Source of the DNA: Candidatus Companilactobacillus pullicola
Lineage (GTDB): Bacteria; Bacillota; Bacilli; Lactobacillales; Lactobacillaceae
Direction: 5' to 3'
NCBI GenBank assembly: GCA_019116025.1
Contig: DXCM01000091.1
Coordinates: 1-32,862, forward strand
Length of the DNA: 32,862 nucleotides
The translations under genes were made by a program, and so were the position numbers. The notes beneath the pieces are model-generated. The model worked only from the letters and a program-made list of their open reading frames with translations, was not told the DNA's origin and did no database searches. This document shows positions 8,340 to 17,992 of this stretch, one piece after another (the first letter of the stretch is position 1; every line of letters begins with the position of its first letter).

Positions 8340-9338
8340 ATGAGATTAATTGATTTTGGTGTCAGACACGACGAAAAGAAATATATTGAGGAATGGTCAA
8401 AAGAGAACAATATAGAAGTAAAAATCGTTACAGATTTATTAACACCTGAGACTGTTCAGCTAGCAAAAGGCTATGACGGTATTGTTGCTTACCAACAATT
8501 GCCATATGACGAGAAAATATTCGACAAGATGAATGAATATGGTATTCATGTTCTTTCACTTAGAAATGTTGGTGTCGACAATGTTCCGTTTGAGGCTCTA
8601 AAGAAGAATCAGATTCGTTTAACGAATGTACCAAGTTATTCACCAGAGGCTATCGCTGAATATTCTGTTGCAGGCTTGATGGCTTTGTTAAGAAATCTAA
8701 AACATATGTTCAGAAAAATAGATAATCATGACTTTAGATGGGCTCCAGACATCGGTCGAGAGCTAAATCAACTAACAGTTGGTGTAGCTGGTACCGGTAG
8801 AATCGGTCGAGCTGCAATAAAAATTTATCAAGGTTTTGGAGCAAAAGTTATAGCATATGACAAATTTCACAATCAAGAATTAGAAAAACAAGGAATGTAC
8901 GTTAATGATCTGGATACCTTGTTGAAAGAATCAGACGTAGTAACTCTACATATACCAAGTTTAGGTAAGGGACACACTGTAATCAATCGTGAGTCTATTG
9001 CTGAGATGAAAGATAACTCCATTGTGGTTAATAGTGCCCGTGGCGATTTGATCAACACTAAGGATCTATACGACGCAGTTGCATCTGGTAAGCTATATGG
9101 CGCTGTTTTGGATGTTTATGAAAATGAAGTTGGTGTCTTTAACTCCGATTTAAGTGATCAAGAATTTTCTGATGAAGTTTTGGAAAAGGTAATTAAGAGT
9201 CCAAGATTCATTTTGACACCACATATTGCGTTCTATACAACTAAGGCTGTGAAAAACATGGCAACTATTTCATTGAATTCGATGGTTTCAGAATTAGAAA
9301 CTGGAACCTCAGAAAATGAGATAAAATTAGAAAAATAG
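8340..9338 (+). CDS. ldhD: D-lactate dehydrogenase (D-2-hydroxyacid dehydrogenase)
   Basis: 332 residues from the ATG at 8340, which has GGAGG six bases upstream; the frame is open further upstream (an ATG at 8199) but that extension has no ribosome binding site and no family counterpart. The enzyme reduces pyruvate to D-lactate with NADH. The NAD-binding GTGRIG is at 151-156, the catalytic arginine in NSARGDL (R234), the glutamate in DVYENEVG (about 261-263) and the catalytic histidine in LTPHIAF (H295). A related activity such as D-hydroxyisocaproate dehydrogenase is possible. A cre-like site and an operator-like dyad precede it. Confidence 0.9.
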   Translation: MRLIDFGVRHDEKKYIEEWSKENNIEVKIVTDLLTPETVQLAKGYDGIVAYQQLPYDEKIFDKMNEYGIHVLSLRNVGVDNVPFEALKKNQIRLTNVPSYSPEAIAEYSVAGLMALLRNLKHMFRKIDNHDFRWAPDIGRELNQLTVGVAGTGRIGRAAIKIYQGFGAKVIAYDKFHNQELEKQGMYVNDLDTLLKESDVVTLHIPSLGKGHTVINRESIAEMKDNSIVVNSARGDLINTKDLYDAVASGKLYGAVLDVYENEVGVFNSDLSDQEFSDEVLEKVIKSPRFILTPHIAFYTTKAVKNMATISLNSMVSELETGTSENEIKLEK

Positions 9339-9394
9339 TGACCACTTTCACAAGCTTTATAAAATTTTTTATATGCAAAGAATGCCTAAACTAC

Positions 9395-9422
9395 TTGTTT
9401 TTTGAGCGATCAATGTTAGACT
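9395..9422 (+). promoter_or_regulatory. promoter of the pdh operon
   Basis: TTGTTT (9395-9400), 16 nt, TAGACT (9417-9422). Transcription would begin near 9429, just at the cre-like site. Confidence 0.45.
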
Positions 9423-9429
9423 AAATTTA

Positions 9430-9443
9430 TGAAAGCCCTTACA
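9430..9443 (+). promoter_or_regulatory. cre-like CcpA site at the pdh transcription start
   Basis: TGAAAGCCCTTACA matches TGWAANCGNTNWCA at 13 of 14 positions; the mismatch is in the central CG (CC here), which is a costly position. Its location over the predicted start of transcription would suit carbon catabolite repression of pdhABCD. Confidence 0.4.
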
Positions 9444-9483
9444 GGATTCACAAGGGATAGTTTTTATGAAAGGACTGTGGAGA

Positions 9484-10584
9484 ATGGCAAATAAACCAAT
9501 TGTTGATTTTGAAGCACTTAAAAATAATTTATCGGATGTTTCAAAACCCATTCAAGTATTGAATGAAAAAGCTGAGATAACAGATCAAGAAGTCTTTGAT
9601 TCATTTTCAGATGATGATTTAGTTGAGTTTATGAAAAAAATGGTATGGGAGCGTGCATTGCATGAACAGACAATGAACTTCTCACGTCAAGGTCGGATGG
9701 GCTTCTATGCACCGACTGAAGGTGAGGAAGCTTCAGAGATGGGAACTGTTTTAGCAATGAAGAAGAATGATTATCTTCTTCCTGCATATCGTGATGTACC
9801 TCAATTAATTCAACATGGTGCTACTGTAACCCAAGCTTATTTGTGGTCACGTGGACATGTTGCTGGTAATAAATATGATGCTCGTTCAATGATGCCTCAA
9901 ATTATCATCGGTGCTGCATATGATGAAGCTGCCGGTGTAGCTATGGGTCTAAAGAAGAATGGCGAAGATGCTATTGCCTTTACCTATACTGGTGATGGTG
10001 GTACTTCTCAAGGTGATAGTTATGAAGGTATGAACTTTGCTGGTGCCTTTAAAGTTCCTGCATTGTTCATCGTTCAAAATAATGGCTTTGCTATTTCAAC
10101 ACCACGTGCAAAACAAACTGCTGCTCCAACATTAGCTCAAAAAGCTGTTGCTGCCGGTATTCCAAGTATTCAAGTAGATGGTATGGATATTTTGGCATGT
10201 TACGCTGTTGCTAAAGCAGCCCGTGAGTACATTACAGCTGGTAATGGTCCTGTAATGATCGAAACTTTGACATATCGTTTCGGTGCTCACTCAAGTGCTG
10301 GTGATGATCCTAAGCGTTACAGAACCAAGGATGAAGAACAACCATGGTTCGATAAGGATCCATTAATTCGTTTAAGAAAAGTTCTTGAAGACAAGGGTCT
10401 ATGGTCTGAAGAACAAGAAGATAAGTTAGTTGATGAATATAAAGCTTCATTTAAGGAAGCAATTAAGGAAGCCGATGCTGTTCCTGAAGACAAGGTTTCA
10501 GATATGTTGAAACGTACCTTTGAAATTCCAACTCCAGAAATGAAAAAAGAAATCGCTAAATTTGAAGCAAAGGAGTCGAAGTAA
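9484..10584 (+). CDS. pdhA: pyruvate dehydrogenase E1 component, alpha subunit
   Basis: 366 residues from the ATG at 9484. With PdhB it forms the thiamine-diphosphate E1 enzyme that decarboxylates pyruvate and acetylates the E2 lipoyl group. The thiamine-diphosphate motif runs from GDGGTSQGD (about 170) to QNN (about 198-200). The conserved phosphorylation-loop-like region appears as [14 protein letters not shown]. An in-frame ATG at 9466 (AAGGGA 8 nt upstream) would add six residues; I prefer 9484 (AAAGGA 9 nt upstream) because relatives begin MAxK. First gene of a four-gene operon. Confidence 0.93.
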   Translation: MANKPIVDFEALKNNLSDVSKPIQVLNEKAEITDQEVFDSFSDDDLVEFMKKMVWERALHEQTMNFSRQGRMGFYAPTEGEEASEMGTVLAMKKNDYLLPAYRDVPQLIQHGATVTQAYLWSRGHVAGNKYDARSMMPQIIIGAAYDEAAGVAMGLKKNGEDAIAFTYTGDGGTSQGDSYEGMNFAGAFKVPALFIVQNNGFAISTPRAKQTAAPTLAQKAVAAGIPSIQVDGMDILACYAVAKAAREYITAGNGPVMIETLTYRFGAHSSAGDDPKRYRTKDEEQPWFDKDPLIRLRKVLEDKGLWSEEQEDKLVDEYKASFKEAIKEADAVPEDKVSDMLKRTFEIPTPEMKKEIAKFEAKESK

Positions 10585-10586
10585 AA

Positions 10587-11564
10587 ATGGCTAAGAAAAC
10601 TTACATTCAAGCAATTACAGACGCCTTAGACATCGTTCTTGAAGATGATCCAAAAACTTTGATCTTTGGTGAAGACGTTGGTAAAAACGGTGGTGTTTTC
10701 AGAACGACTCAAGGGCTTCAAGAAAAATATGGTGAAGACCGTGTATTCGATACACCTTTAGCTGAATCAGGAATTTTAGGTTTAGCAACTGGATTGGGCC
10801 TAACTGGATGGCGTCCAATTCCAGAAATTCAATTTATGGGATTCTCACTTGAAGCTGTTGACCAAATTATTGGTCAAGAAGCTAGAATGCGTTTCCGTTT
10901 TGACGGACTAAGAACATCCCCTGTAACAATTCGTACACCTTATGGTGGTGGTACTCATACTGCTGAAATGCATGCTGATAATCTAGAAAATATCTTTGCA
11001 AGCACACCAGGTCTACGTGTTGTTATGCCAAGTAACCCATACGATGCTAAGGGACTATTGATTTCATCTGTTGAAAATAACGATCCTGTTCTATTTATGG
11101 AAAACTTGAAGTTATATCGTTCAATGAAAGATGACATTCCTGATGGCAAGTATACTGTACCTTTGGACAAGGCAAATGTTGCCCGTGAAGGTAATGATAT
11201 TACAATCGTTGCTTACGGTGCTGAAGTAAATGAAGCATTGAAAGTTGCTGACGATTTAGCTAAAAAGAATATCTCTGTTGAAGTTATTGATCTTAGAACT
11301 GTTTCACCAATTGATACAGATACAATTTTCAAATCAATCGAAAAGACTCATAAAGTAGTTATCGTTCAAGAAGCACAAAAGATAGCTGGTGTGGGCGCAC
11401 AAGTTGCCTCAGCTATTGCCGAGGACGCGGTTCTTTCTCTTGATGCACCAATTGGTAGAGTTGCAGCTCCAAATAGTGTATATCCATTTGCTTTAGGTGA
11501 GGACATTTGGATTCCACGTGCAAAAGAAATTGAAGAAAAAGTAAATGAAATTCTCAACTACTAA
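10587..11564 (+). CDS. pdhB: pyruvate dehydrogenase E1 component, beta subunit
   Basis: 325 residues, full family length. It pairs with PdhA in the E1 heterotetramer and supplies the pyrimidine-binding domain of the cofactor site. Typical features are [18 protein letters not shown] near residue 27, [18 protein letters not shown] near 53, and the C-terminal transketolase domain with [11 protein letters not shown] and the [21 protein letters not shown] stretch. The start lies 2 nt after the pdhA stop, with its ribosome binding site (AAAGGAG) inside the end of pdhA, so translation is coupled. Confidence 0.96.
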   Translation: MAKKTYIQAITDALDIVLEDDPKTLIFGEDVGKNGGVFRTTQGLQEKYGEDRVFDTPLAESGILGLATGLGLTGWRPIPEIQFMGFSLEAVDQIIGQEARMRFRFDGLRTSPVTIRTPYGGGTHTAEMHADNLENIFASTPGLRVVMPSNPYDAKGLLISSVENNDPVLFMENLKLYRSMKDDIPDGKYTVPLDKANVAREGNDITIVAYGAEVNEALKVADDLAKKNISVEVIDLRTVSPIDTDTIFKSIEKTHKVVIVQEAQKIAGVGAQVASAIAEDAVLSLDAPIGRVAAPNSVYPFALGEDIWIPRAKEIEEKVNEILNY

Positions 11565-11590
11565 TTAGATCGAAGGAAGGGAATCCAACT

Positions 11591-12877
11591 ATGGCTTACA
11601 AATTTAAATTACCTGAACTAGGCGAAGGGATGGCCGAAGGTGAAATTGCCAGCTGGCTAGTAAAAGAAGGAGACACAGTTAAAGAAGATGACTCCTTAGT
11701 AGAAATTCAAAATGATAAATCAGTTGAAGAATTGCCTTCACCTGTTGCTGGTACAGTTAAACAAATTGTTGCGCAAGAGGGAGACACTGTTGAAATTGGA
11801 GACACATTGATTGTTATTGATGACGGCTCTCCTGATACAGGTGACGATGATCAACCAGCTAAGGATGATAAAGAAGCTGACAAGTCAGAACAAAAGGATG
11901 AAAGTAACTCAGAACAAGCACCAGCAACAGCCGGACCTGCTACTGGATCAGCTGATACTAATTACTTAGCAATGCCTTCAGTTCGTCAATATGCTCGTGA
12001 TAAGGGTGTCGATTTGGCAAAGGTCACACCTAGTGGCAAACATGGACAAATCACTAAAGCTGATGTTGACTCATTCGATGGAAGTGCTGCACCACAAACA
12101 GCCGCTCCTGCAGCAGCTGCAGCACCACAGGCACCAGCAAATACAATTACACCATACAAGTCTGCTACTCCAGAGCTTGAGACACGTGAGAAGATGTCTA
12201 TGACTAGAAAAGCTATTGCTAAGGCAATGCTCAATAGTAAGCACACAGCTCCACACGTAACTAGTTTTGATGACGTTGAAGTAAGCGCTTTAATGGCTAA
12301 CCGTAAGAAGTATAAAGCAATCGCTGCTGATAAGGACATTCATCTAACATTCTTACCTTATATTGTTAAGGCTTTGGTAGCCGTAATGAAGGCATATCCA
12401 GAATTGAATGCTTCAATCGATGATTCTACAGAAGAAATCGTCTACAAGCACTATTACAATGTAGGTATTGCTACTAATACAGAACATGGACTTTATGTTC
12501 CAAATGTTAAGAACGTTGATTCCAAAGGTATGTTTGAAATTGCCAAAGAAATCACTGAAAACTCACAAGCTGCTTATGACAACAAGTTGAGTATGGATAA
12601 GATGTCCGGTGGATCAATCACAATTAGTAATGTTGGTTCTATCGGTGGTGGCTGGTTCACACCAGTTATCAATTACCCAGAAGTAGCAATCCTTGGTGTC
12701 GGTAAGATTGCTAAAGAACCTTATGTTGATGAGGATGGCAACATTCAAGTAGGTAATATGTTGAAGTTATCATTGAGTTATGATCACAGATTAATTGATG
12801 GTGCATTGGCTCAGAATGCTTTGAATCTATTGAAGAAATTGTTGCATGATCCAGATATGTTATTAATGGAGGGCTAG
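11591..12877 (+). CDS. pdhC: pyruvate dehydrogenase E2, dihydrolipoamide acetyltransferase
   Basis: 428 residues. Order of domains: one lipoyl domain (1-78) with the lipoylated lysine K43 in NDKSVEE; a flexible acidic linker; the E1/E3-binding domain (about 126-162, MPSVRQYARDKGVDLAKV); an Ala/Pro-rich linker (about 165-187); and the acyltransferase domain ending in SYDHRLIDG with catalytic H399 and D403. E2 forms the core of the complex and passes the acetyl group to CoA. Having one lipoyl domain is common in Firmicutes. The ribosome binding site is GGAAGGG. Confidence 0.96.
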   Translation: MAYKFKLPELGEGMAEGEIASWLVKEGDTVKEDDSLVEIQNDKSVEELPSPVAGTVKQIVAQEGDTVEIGDTLIVIDDGSPDTGDDDQPAKDDKEADKSEQKDESNSEQAPATAGPATGSADTNYLAMPSVRQYARDKGVDLAKVTPSGKHGQITKADVDSFDGSAAPQTAAPAAAAAPQAPANTITPYKSATPELETREKMSMTRKAIAKAMLNSKHTAPHVTSFDDVEVSALMANRKKYKAIAADKDIHLTFLPYIVKALVAVMKAYPELNASIDDSTEEIVYKHYYNVGIATNTEHGLYVPNVKNVDSKGMFEIAKEITENSQAAYDNKLSMDKMSGGSITISNVGSIGGGWFTPVINYPEVAILGVGKIAKEPYVDEDGNIQVGNMLKLSLSYDHRLIDGALAQNALNLLKKLLHDPDMLLMEG

Positions 12878-12882
12878 TTAAC

Positions 12883-14310
12883 ATGGCAGAAGACGTAATA
12901 GAAAAAGATACCGTTATTATTGGTTCCGGCCCTGGTGGTTACGTTGCAGCAATCAGAGCTTCAGAATTAGGACAAGATGTTACTATCATTGAAAAATCAG
13001 ATACCGTTGGTGGTGTTTGTCTAAATGTTGGTTGTGTGCCATCAAAAGCTTTAATTACAGCTGGACACAGACTTCAACAAGCTAAAGACTCATCAACTTA
13101 TGGAATTACCACAAGTGATGCCACAATTGATTTTACTAAGACACAAGCTTGGAAAGATGAAAAAGTTGTTGCCAGAATGACTGGCGGTGTACAAATGCTT
13201 TTGAAGAAGCATCATGTTGAATTGATCAACGGTGAAGCTTATCTAGACAGTGATACACAATTAAGAGTTATGCCAAGTGGTCCTAGACAATTCATGGACA
13301 ACGGTGGTGGACAAACTATCAAGTTCAAGCATTTGATTTTGGCAACTGGTAGTCGTCCTATCGAAATCAGAGGATTCAAGTTCGATGACCGCGTGATTGA
13401 TTCAACTGGTGGTTTGAACTTGAAAGAAGTTCCAAAGGAATTCGTCATCATTGGTGGTGGCTATGTCGGAACAGAATTAGCTGGAGCATATGCTGATCTA
13501 GGTTCTCATGTAACTATCCTTGAAGGTTCACCTAACATTATTCCTAACTTTGAAAAAGATATGGTCTCAATCGTTAAGAAGAACCTTGAAAAGAAGGGCG
13601 TTACAATCATTACTAACGCTATGGCTAAGAAGAGTGAAAACAAAGGCGATAGTGTTGAAGTAACTTATGAAGTCGATGGTAAACCAACAACAATCAGTGC
13701 TGATTATTGTATGGTAACTGTTGGTCGTCGTCCAAACACAGATAACTTTGGCCTTGAAATGACTAATGTTAAGTTGACTGATAAGGGTCTAGTTGAAGTA
13801 GACGAACAAGGTAAGACTTCAGTTGATAATATTTATGCAATTGGTGATATTACACCGGGACCAGCTTTGGCTCACAAGGCATTCTTTGAGGCTAAGACAG
13901 TTGCTGGAGCAATCTCTGGCAAAAACACTGCAAACGACTATATTGGCGTTCCAGCAGTTTGTTTCACTGATCCAGAACTAGCTAGCGTTGGTTTGACAGA
14001 ACAAGATGCTAAGGATAAAGGAATTGAAGTTAAAGTAGCTAAATTCCCATTTGCCGGAAATGCACGTGCTGTTTCACTTGATGCTGCTGAAGGATTCGTT
14101 AAATTAGTTGCTCAAAAAGACACTGGCACACTATTGGGTGGACAAATTGTCGGACCTGGAGCTAGTGACTTGATTTCTGAGTTGAGTGTGGCTGTTAACT
14201 GTCAACTCAATGCTGAAGATATTGCTCTAACGATTCATCCACATCCAACATTGGGTGAACCTATTCAAGAAGCTGCCGATATGTTAATTGGTTTCCCAAC
14301 ACACATTTAA
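12883..14310 (+). CDS. pdhD: dihydrolipoyl dehydrogenase (E3)
   Basis: 475 residues. It reoxidises the E2 dihydrolipoyl group with FAD and NAD. The FAD-binding GSGPGG is at 14-19, the redox-active disulfide is C46/C51 in GGVCLNVGCVPSK, the NAD-binding motif is IIGGGYVGTELAGAYADLG near 189, and the C-terminal HPHPTLGE (about 452-459) carries the catalytic histidine. It begins 5 nt after pdhC with the ribosome binding site GGAGG inside pdhC. Last gene of the operon. Confidence 0.97.
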   Translation: MAEDVIEKDTVIIGSGPGGYVAAIRASELGQDVTIIEKSDTVGGVCLNVGCVPSKALITAGHRLQQAKDSSTYGITTSDATIDFTKTQAWKDEKVVARMTGGVQMLLKKHHVELINGEAYLDSDTQLRVMPSGPRQFMDNGGGQTIKFKHLILATGSRPIEIRGFKFDDRVIDSTGGLNLKEVPKEFVIIGGGYVGTELAGAYADLGSHVTILEGSPNIIPNFEKDMVSIVKKNLEKKGVTIITNAMAKKSENKGDSVEVTYEVDGKPTTISADYCMVTVGRRPNTDNFGLEMTNVKLTDKGLVEVDEQGKTSVDNIYAIGDITPGPALAHKAFFEAKTVAGAISGKNTANDYIGVPAVCFTDPELASVGLTEQDAKDKGIEVKVAKFPFAGNARAVSLDAAEGFVKLVAQKDTGTLLGGQIVGPGASDLISELSVAVNCQLNAEDIALTIHPHPTLGEPIQEAADMLIGFPTHI

Positions 14311-14381
14311 TAGAAAAAGGGAAGAACGTTTAGAAACCGAAAAGAGGATTTTTCGTATACTAAATTAATTATTTCCGTATA

Positions 14382-14410
14382 AAAGCGATGCAATTGTATC
14401 GCTTTTTTTG
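14382..14410 (+). terminator. terminator of the pdh operon
   Basis: AAAAGCGAT (14382-14390) / ATCGCTTTT (14399-14407), 8-nt loop, T-run to 14410. It lies 70 nt after the pdhD stop. Confidence 0.85.
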
Positions 14411-14441
14411 TATAGTAGAGTAAAAATGAAGGGAGTTATCA

Positions 14442-14732
14442 ATGCATAATTACAGTTATCCCCTTGATGAAACATGGTCACAAGATGACATTGTTAAAGT
14501 AATTGCTTTGTATAATGCGGTCGAAAAGGCCTATGAATCAAGTATTAAAAGTGATGAATTTTTGCAGAAATATCGCGCATTCCAACAAGTTGTCCCAATG
14601 AAGATGGAACAAAAGAAATTAGATAAAGAGTTTGAACTTGAGTCAGGTTATTCTATTTATCAGGTGTTTAAAATGAGTCGTGCGGCAAAAAAAGGCGAGA
14701 AAGTAAGGATTCATAATGACAGTAGACAGTAA
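14442..14732 (+). CDS. UPF0223 family protein
   Basis: 96 residues, matching the small YktA/UPF0223 family of Firmicutes (conserved YPLDETWSQDDIVKVIALYNA start and SGYSIYQVFKMSR near residue 69). Function is unknown; it looks like a soluble helical protein. ATG with AAGGGAG 7 nt upstream. Its end overlaps the next gene by 17 nt, and the same pairing with an inositol-phosphatase-family gene is, to my knowledge, common in related genera, suggesting a shared role. Confidence 0.88.
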   Translation: MHNYSYPLDETWSQDDIVKVIALYNAVEKAYESSIKSDEFLQKYRAFQQVVPMKMEQKKLDKEFELESGYSIYQVFKMSRAAKKGEKVRIHNDSRQ

Positions 14733-15495
14733 AGAAATAGATGAATTTCTAGTAAAGCTTTTAAGAAATGTTGGTGAAAGCTTAAAAGACGATGCCCTGA
14801 AGAAAAAATCAGTCGATACTAAAAAGAATCGAAACGATTTAGTAACAAATTTTGACAAAAAAACAGAGCGCTATATTAATTCAGAACTTAAAGAGGCTTT
14901 TCCTGAAGCTACGATCGTTAGTGAAGAAGGCTATGGTGATTTAGTTACCGATATGTCAGGACTAGTATTTTTTGTTGATCCAATCGACGGTACGATGAAT
15001 TTTGTTAAACGCGGTGATGATTTTGCATCCATGATTGGCGTTTACATTGATGGAAAACCATTAATTGGTGCTATTATAGATGTTATGGGTAATAACATTT
15101 ACCACGGCGGTAAAGAAATTGGCTTGTTCATTAATGATGAGAAAATAGATGCTCCTAAGAATTTGTCTTTAGTTGAAGGTTTAGTTGATGTATCCGCACC
15201 AATGGCTTTAGCTAATAGATTTAATGTTCAGGACGTTATTAAAAAAAGCAGTGGTTATAGGGTTTATGGAAGTGCAGGAATTATTTTCGGTCATCTCCTG
15301 ACTGGAAAAGAAGTCATGTATATGTCATACTTAGCACCATGGGATTTGGCTGCAGGACGTGTTTTGTGTGAAGCTGCAGGTATGGACGTAGTAAGTATTG
15401 ACGATACACCAATAAATATGCTAAAATCACAAGTCGTAATAGTTGGTACTCAGAAAGTTGTTTCTGAAGCACTGACGACAGTCAAAACGCGTTAG
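14716..15495 (+). CDS. inositol monophosphatase family protein
   Basis: 259 residues. The three metal-site signatures of the FIG superfamily are present: VSEEGYGD near residue 73, DPIDGTMNF near 93, and APWDLAAGR near 211. These enzymes use magnesium to cleave sugar or inositol phosphates (SuhB-like); the true substrate in lactobacilli is unclear. It starts within the last 17 nt of the UPF0223 gene, with AAGGA upstream, and ends 3 nt before a strong terminator. Confidence 0.9.
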   Translation: MTVDSKEIDEFLVKLLRNVGESLKDDALKKKSVDTKKNRNDLVTNFDKKTERYINSELKEAFPEATIVSEEGYGDLVTDMSGLVFFVDPIDGTMNFVKRGDDFASMIGVYIDGKPLIGAIIDVMGNNIYHGGKEIGLFINDEKIDAPKNLSLVEGLVDVSAPMALANRFNVQDVIKKSSGYRVYGSAGIIFGHLLTGKEVMYMSYLAPWDLAAGRVLCEAAGMDVVSIDDTPINMLKSQVVIVGTQKVVSEALTTVKTR

Positions 15496-15497
15496 TG

Positions 15498-15525
15498 AAC
15501 TGTGAGAGGTTTCACAGTTTTTTTA
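15498..15525 (+). terminator. terminator after the inositol phosphatase gene
   Basis: AACTGTGA (15498-15505) / TCACAGTT (15512-15519), 6-nt loop, followed by a T-run. Confidence 0.9.
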
Positions 15526-15568
15526 TTGCAAGTAATTTAAACACGTATTTATGGAAGGAAGAACTAAT

Positions 15569-17410
15569 TTGACTAAGAGAAGAGAAGATATTAGAAACAT
15601 TGCGATCATCGCTCACGTTGACCACGGTAAAACTACATTAGTTAACGAAATGTTAAAACAATCAGACACACTAGGATCACATTATGAAATTCAAGATCGT
15701 GCCCTTGATTCAAATGCTATTGAAAGAGAACGTGGTATCACAATCCTTTCTAAGAATACTGCTGTTGATTACGATGGCAAGAAGATCAACATTTTGGATA
15801 CACCAGGACACGCGGACTTCGGTGGTGAAGTTGAACGTATCATGAAGATGGTTGATGGTGTACTTTTGGTTGTTGATGCTTATGAGGGTACAATGCCACA
15901 AACACGTTTCGTGTTGAAGAAGGCTTTGGAACAACATCTAACACCAATCGTTGTTATCAACAAAATTGATAGACCAGGTGCTCGTCCTGCCGAAGTAGTT
16001 GACGAAGTTCTTGAATTATTTATCGAATTAGGCGCTGATGACTCACAACTTGATTTCCCAGTTGTTTATGCTTCAGCTATCAACGGAACATCAAGTTACT
16101 CAGATGATCCTGCTGACCAAGAACACACAATGAACCCTATCTTTGATACAATTTTGAAGACAATTCCTGCACCAATCGACAACTCAGACGAACCATTACA
16201 ATTCCAAGTTGCCTTACTAGATTACAACGATTATGTTGGTCGTATTGGTATCGGACGTGTGTTCCGTGGAAAGATCAAGGTTGGTGACAGTGTTACTGTT
16301 ATGAAGCTTGACGGTTCTACAAAGAACTTCCGTGTTACAAAGCTATTTGGTTTCCTAGGTTTGAACCGTGTTGAAATCAACGAAGCTAAGGCCGGAGACT
16401 TAATTGCCGTTTCCGGTATGGAAGATATCTATGTTGGTGAAACAGTTACACCAGTTGATCATCAAGAAGCTTTACCATTATTGCGTATTGATGAACCAAC
16501 ACTACAAATGACTTTCTTACAAAATAACTCACCATTCGCTGGTCGTGAAGGTACAGAAGTTACTGCTAGAAAGATCGAAGATCGTTTAAGAAGACAACTA
16601 CATACTGATGTTTCACTTAAAGTTGAAAATACTGACCAAGCTGGTTCATGGCTAGTTTCAGGTCGTGGTGAACTTCACTTGTCAATTCTTGTTGAAGAAA
16701 TGCGTCGTGAAGGTTTCGAATTACAACTATCACGTCCAGAAGTTATTTACAAGACAATCGACAACCAAAAGTGCGAACCTTTTGAAGAGGTAACAATCGA
16801 TACACCTGATGAATACGTTGGTTCAGTTATTGACTCAATGTCACAACGTAAGGGTGATATGGAAAACATGGAAAGTACTGGTAATGGTCAAACAAGACTT
16901 ATTTTCTCAGCACCTTCACGTGGTTTGATCGGTTACTCTACAGAGTTCTTATCAATGACTGGTGGTTATGGTATCTTGAACCACACATTCTCAGAATACA
17001 AACCAGTTGTTAGAAACTGGAACCCAGGTAGAAGAACTGGTGCTTTGGTTTCAATCAACCAAGGTCCATCAACAACATACTCACTACAATCAGTTGAAGA
17101 TCGTGGTACATTGTTCATCGGTGCCGGTGTTGATGTATATGAAGGTATGATCGTTGGTGAAAGTAGTCGTGATCAAGATATCGCTGTTACTGTTACTAAG
17201 GGTAAGAACCTTACAAATACTCGTGCTTCTGGTAAAGATCATGCTGCTGCAATCAAGACTCCTAAGGCAATGTCACTTGAACAATCAATCGAATTCCTAA
17301 ACGAAGACGAACTTTGTGAAGTAACACCTAAGAGTGTAAGATTACGTAAGAAGATCTTGAACACAAACGAACGTAAGAAGTTCGATAAGACAAAGAAAAT
17401 GTCAAAATAG
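15569..17410 (+). CDS. typA: translational GTPase TypA/BipA
   Basis: 613 residues when started at the TTG at 15569. That start is preferred because GGAAGGAAG lies just upstream and the product then begins like other TypA proteins (about 612 residues); the in-frame ATG at 15551 has no ribosome binding site. GTPase motifs are [30 protein letters not shown] and NKIDRPGA, followed by EF-G-like domains and the TypA-specific C-terminal domain ([20 protein letters not shown]). It binds ribosomes and assists their assembly and stress adaptation. Codon use is that of a highly expressed gene. No clear promoter was found in the 43 nt after the preceding terminator. Confidence 0.96.
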   Translation: MTKRREDIRNIAIIAHVDHGKTTLVNEMLKQSDTLGSHYEIQDRALDSNAIERERGITILSKNTAVDYDGKKINILDTPGHADFGGEVERIMKMVDGVLLVVDAYEGTMPQTRFVLKKALEQHLTPIVVINKIDRPGARPAEVVDEVLELFIELGADDSQLDFPVVYASAINGTSSYSDDPADQEHTMNPIFDTILKTIPAPIDNSDEPLQFQVALLDYNDYVGRIGIGRVFRGKIKVGDSVTVMKLDGSTKNFRVTKLFGFLGLNRVEINEAKAGDLIAVSGMEDIYVGETVTPVDHQEALPLLRIDEPTLQMTFLQNNSPFAGREGTEVTARKIEDRLRRQLHTDVSLKVENTDQAGSWLVSGRGELHLSILVEEMRREGFELQLSRPEVIYKTIDNQKCEPFEEVTIDTPDEYVGSVIDSMSQRKGDMENMESTGNGQTRLIFSAPSRGLIGYSTEFLSMTGGYGILNHTFSEYKPVVRNWNPGRRTGALVSINQGPSTTYSLQSVEDRGTLFIGAGVDVYEGMIVGESSRDQDIAVTVTKGKNLTNTRASGKDHAAAIKTPKAMSLEQSIEFLNEDELCEVTPKSVRLRKKILNTNERKKFDKTKKMSK

Positions 17411-17422
17411 TTAATTATTTAT

Positions 17423-17459
17423 GAAGCTAGGGATGGTCTAATCCCTGGCTTCTTTTTTT
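17423..17459 (+). terminator. terminator after typA
   Basis: GAAGCTAGGGAT (17423-17434) / ATCCCTGGCTTC (17441-17452) with one T.G wobble, 6-nt loop and seven Ts. Confidence 0.93.
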
Positions 17460-17492
17460 GTTTTGAGAGGGATGCGCTTGATGCCGTCTTCC

Positions 17493-17658
17493 ATAAAACT
17501 TGGGAATGCATTGGAACGCTGTGGGCGCGATTTGAAGCTAATTATTTCACACTTCGTGCAAAATAATGGATCTTCAAAATCGGCCTCATTGTAAATGGCA
17601 AAGCCATTAACAATGATTTCACAGCTGAATGCATTCCCAAGTTTTATTCCAGACTAAA
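17493..17658 (-). repeat. structured repeat element, copy 3
   Basis: Minus-strand copy. It begins with TTTAGTCTGGA (17658-17648). The outer stem is a perfect 20-bp pairing of 17493-17512 with 17628-17647. The inner 6-bp stem is GCTGTG (17518-17523) / CACAGC (17620-17625). The hairpin 17586-17616 has a 3-nt AAA loop and the same A.A (U.U on the minus strand) mismatch as copy 1, but with different paired bases (AATGGC/GCCATT instead of ATCGGC/GCCGAT). The other hairpin (about 17531-17576) is imperfect. It points toward typA. The minus-strand tail after the outer stem (GGAAGACGGCATC) resembles that of copies 2 and 4. Confidence 0.8.
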
Positions 17659-17992
17659 TCCTAGTTTAATTGTTTGGTTAGAGTATTGAAAAAGGGGTTG
17701 TTCTATTCTTTGATAGGAAGCCCATTAATAATAACTCCGACTTGCATACTGTTCTGCTTAATTCAAGACCTTGATGGTATTTGTTAAAAACATTAATATG
17801 GCAAATGATGTAATTTTGGGTCGATACCAGTATTTTTATCAAATTAGAATGAACAGTGAATAGAATTATAATTCGTTCAGAACAACATTTTTTGTTTTTG
17901 GTTGTGGCGTTAATACTAACGGATGTGCTTGATTTTCTAAATAGAGGTTGTTTTCTATTTAGGTTTAATAATGACCGATAAATAAAGCTGGA
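17659..17992. other. spacer between divergent structured repeats, no gene seen
   Basis: 334 nt of AT-rich sequence. An open frame on the minus strand (17678-18028) runs through it and into copy 4, but has no ribosome binding site or recognisable product. A 9-bp hairpin CTAAATAGA (17937-17945) / TCTATTTAG (17954-17962) is present just before copy 4. Only the first 25 nt resemble the spacer of the first locus. Confidence 0.5.

Noticed and set aside
9350-9375. Terminator after ldhD
   Set aside because: An A/T-only dyad (TATAAAA/TTTTATA) is present, but with no GC stem or clear T-run after it; not strong enough to list.
11986-12339. 117-codon minus-strand frame inside pdhC
   Set aside because: Antisense shadow of the Ala/Pro linker; the alanine-cysteine-glycine repeats are a reflection of linker codons.
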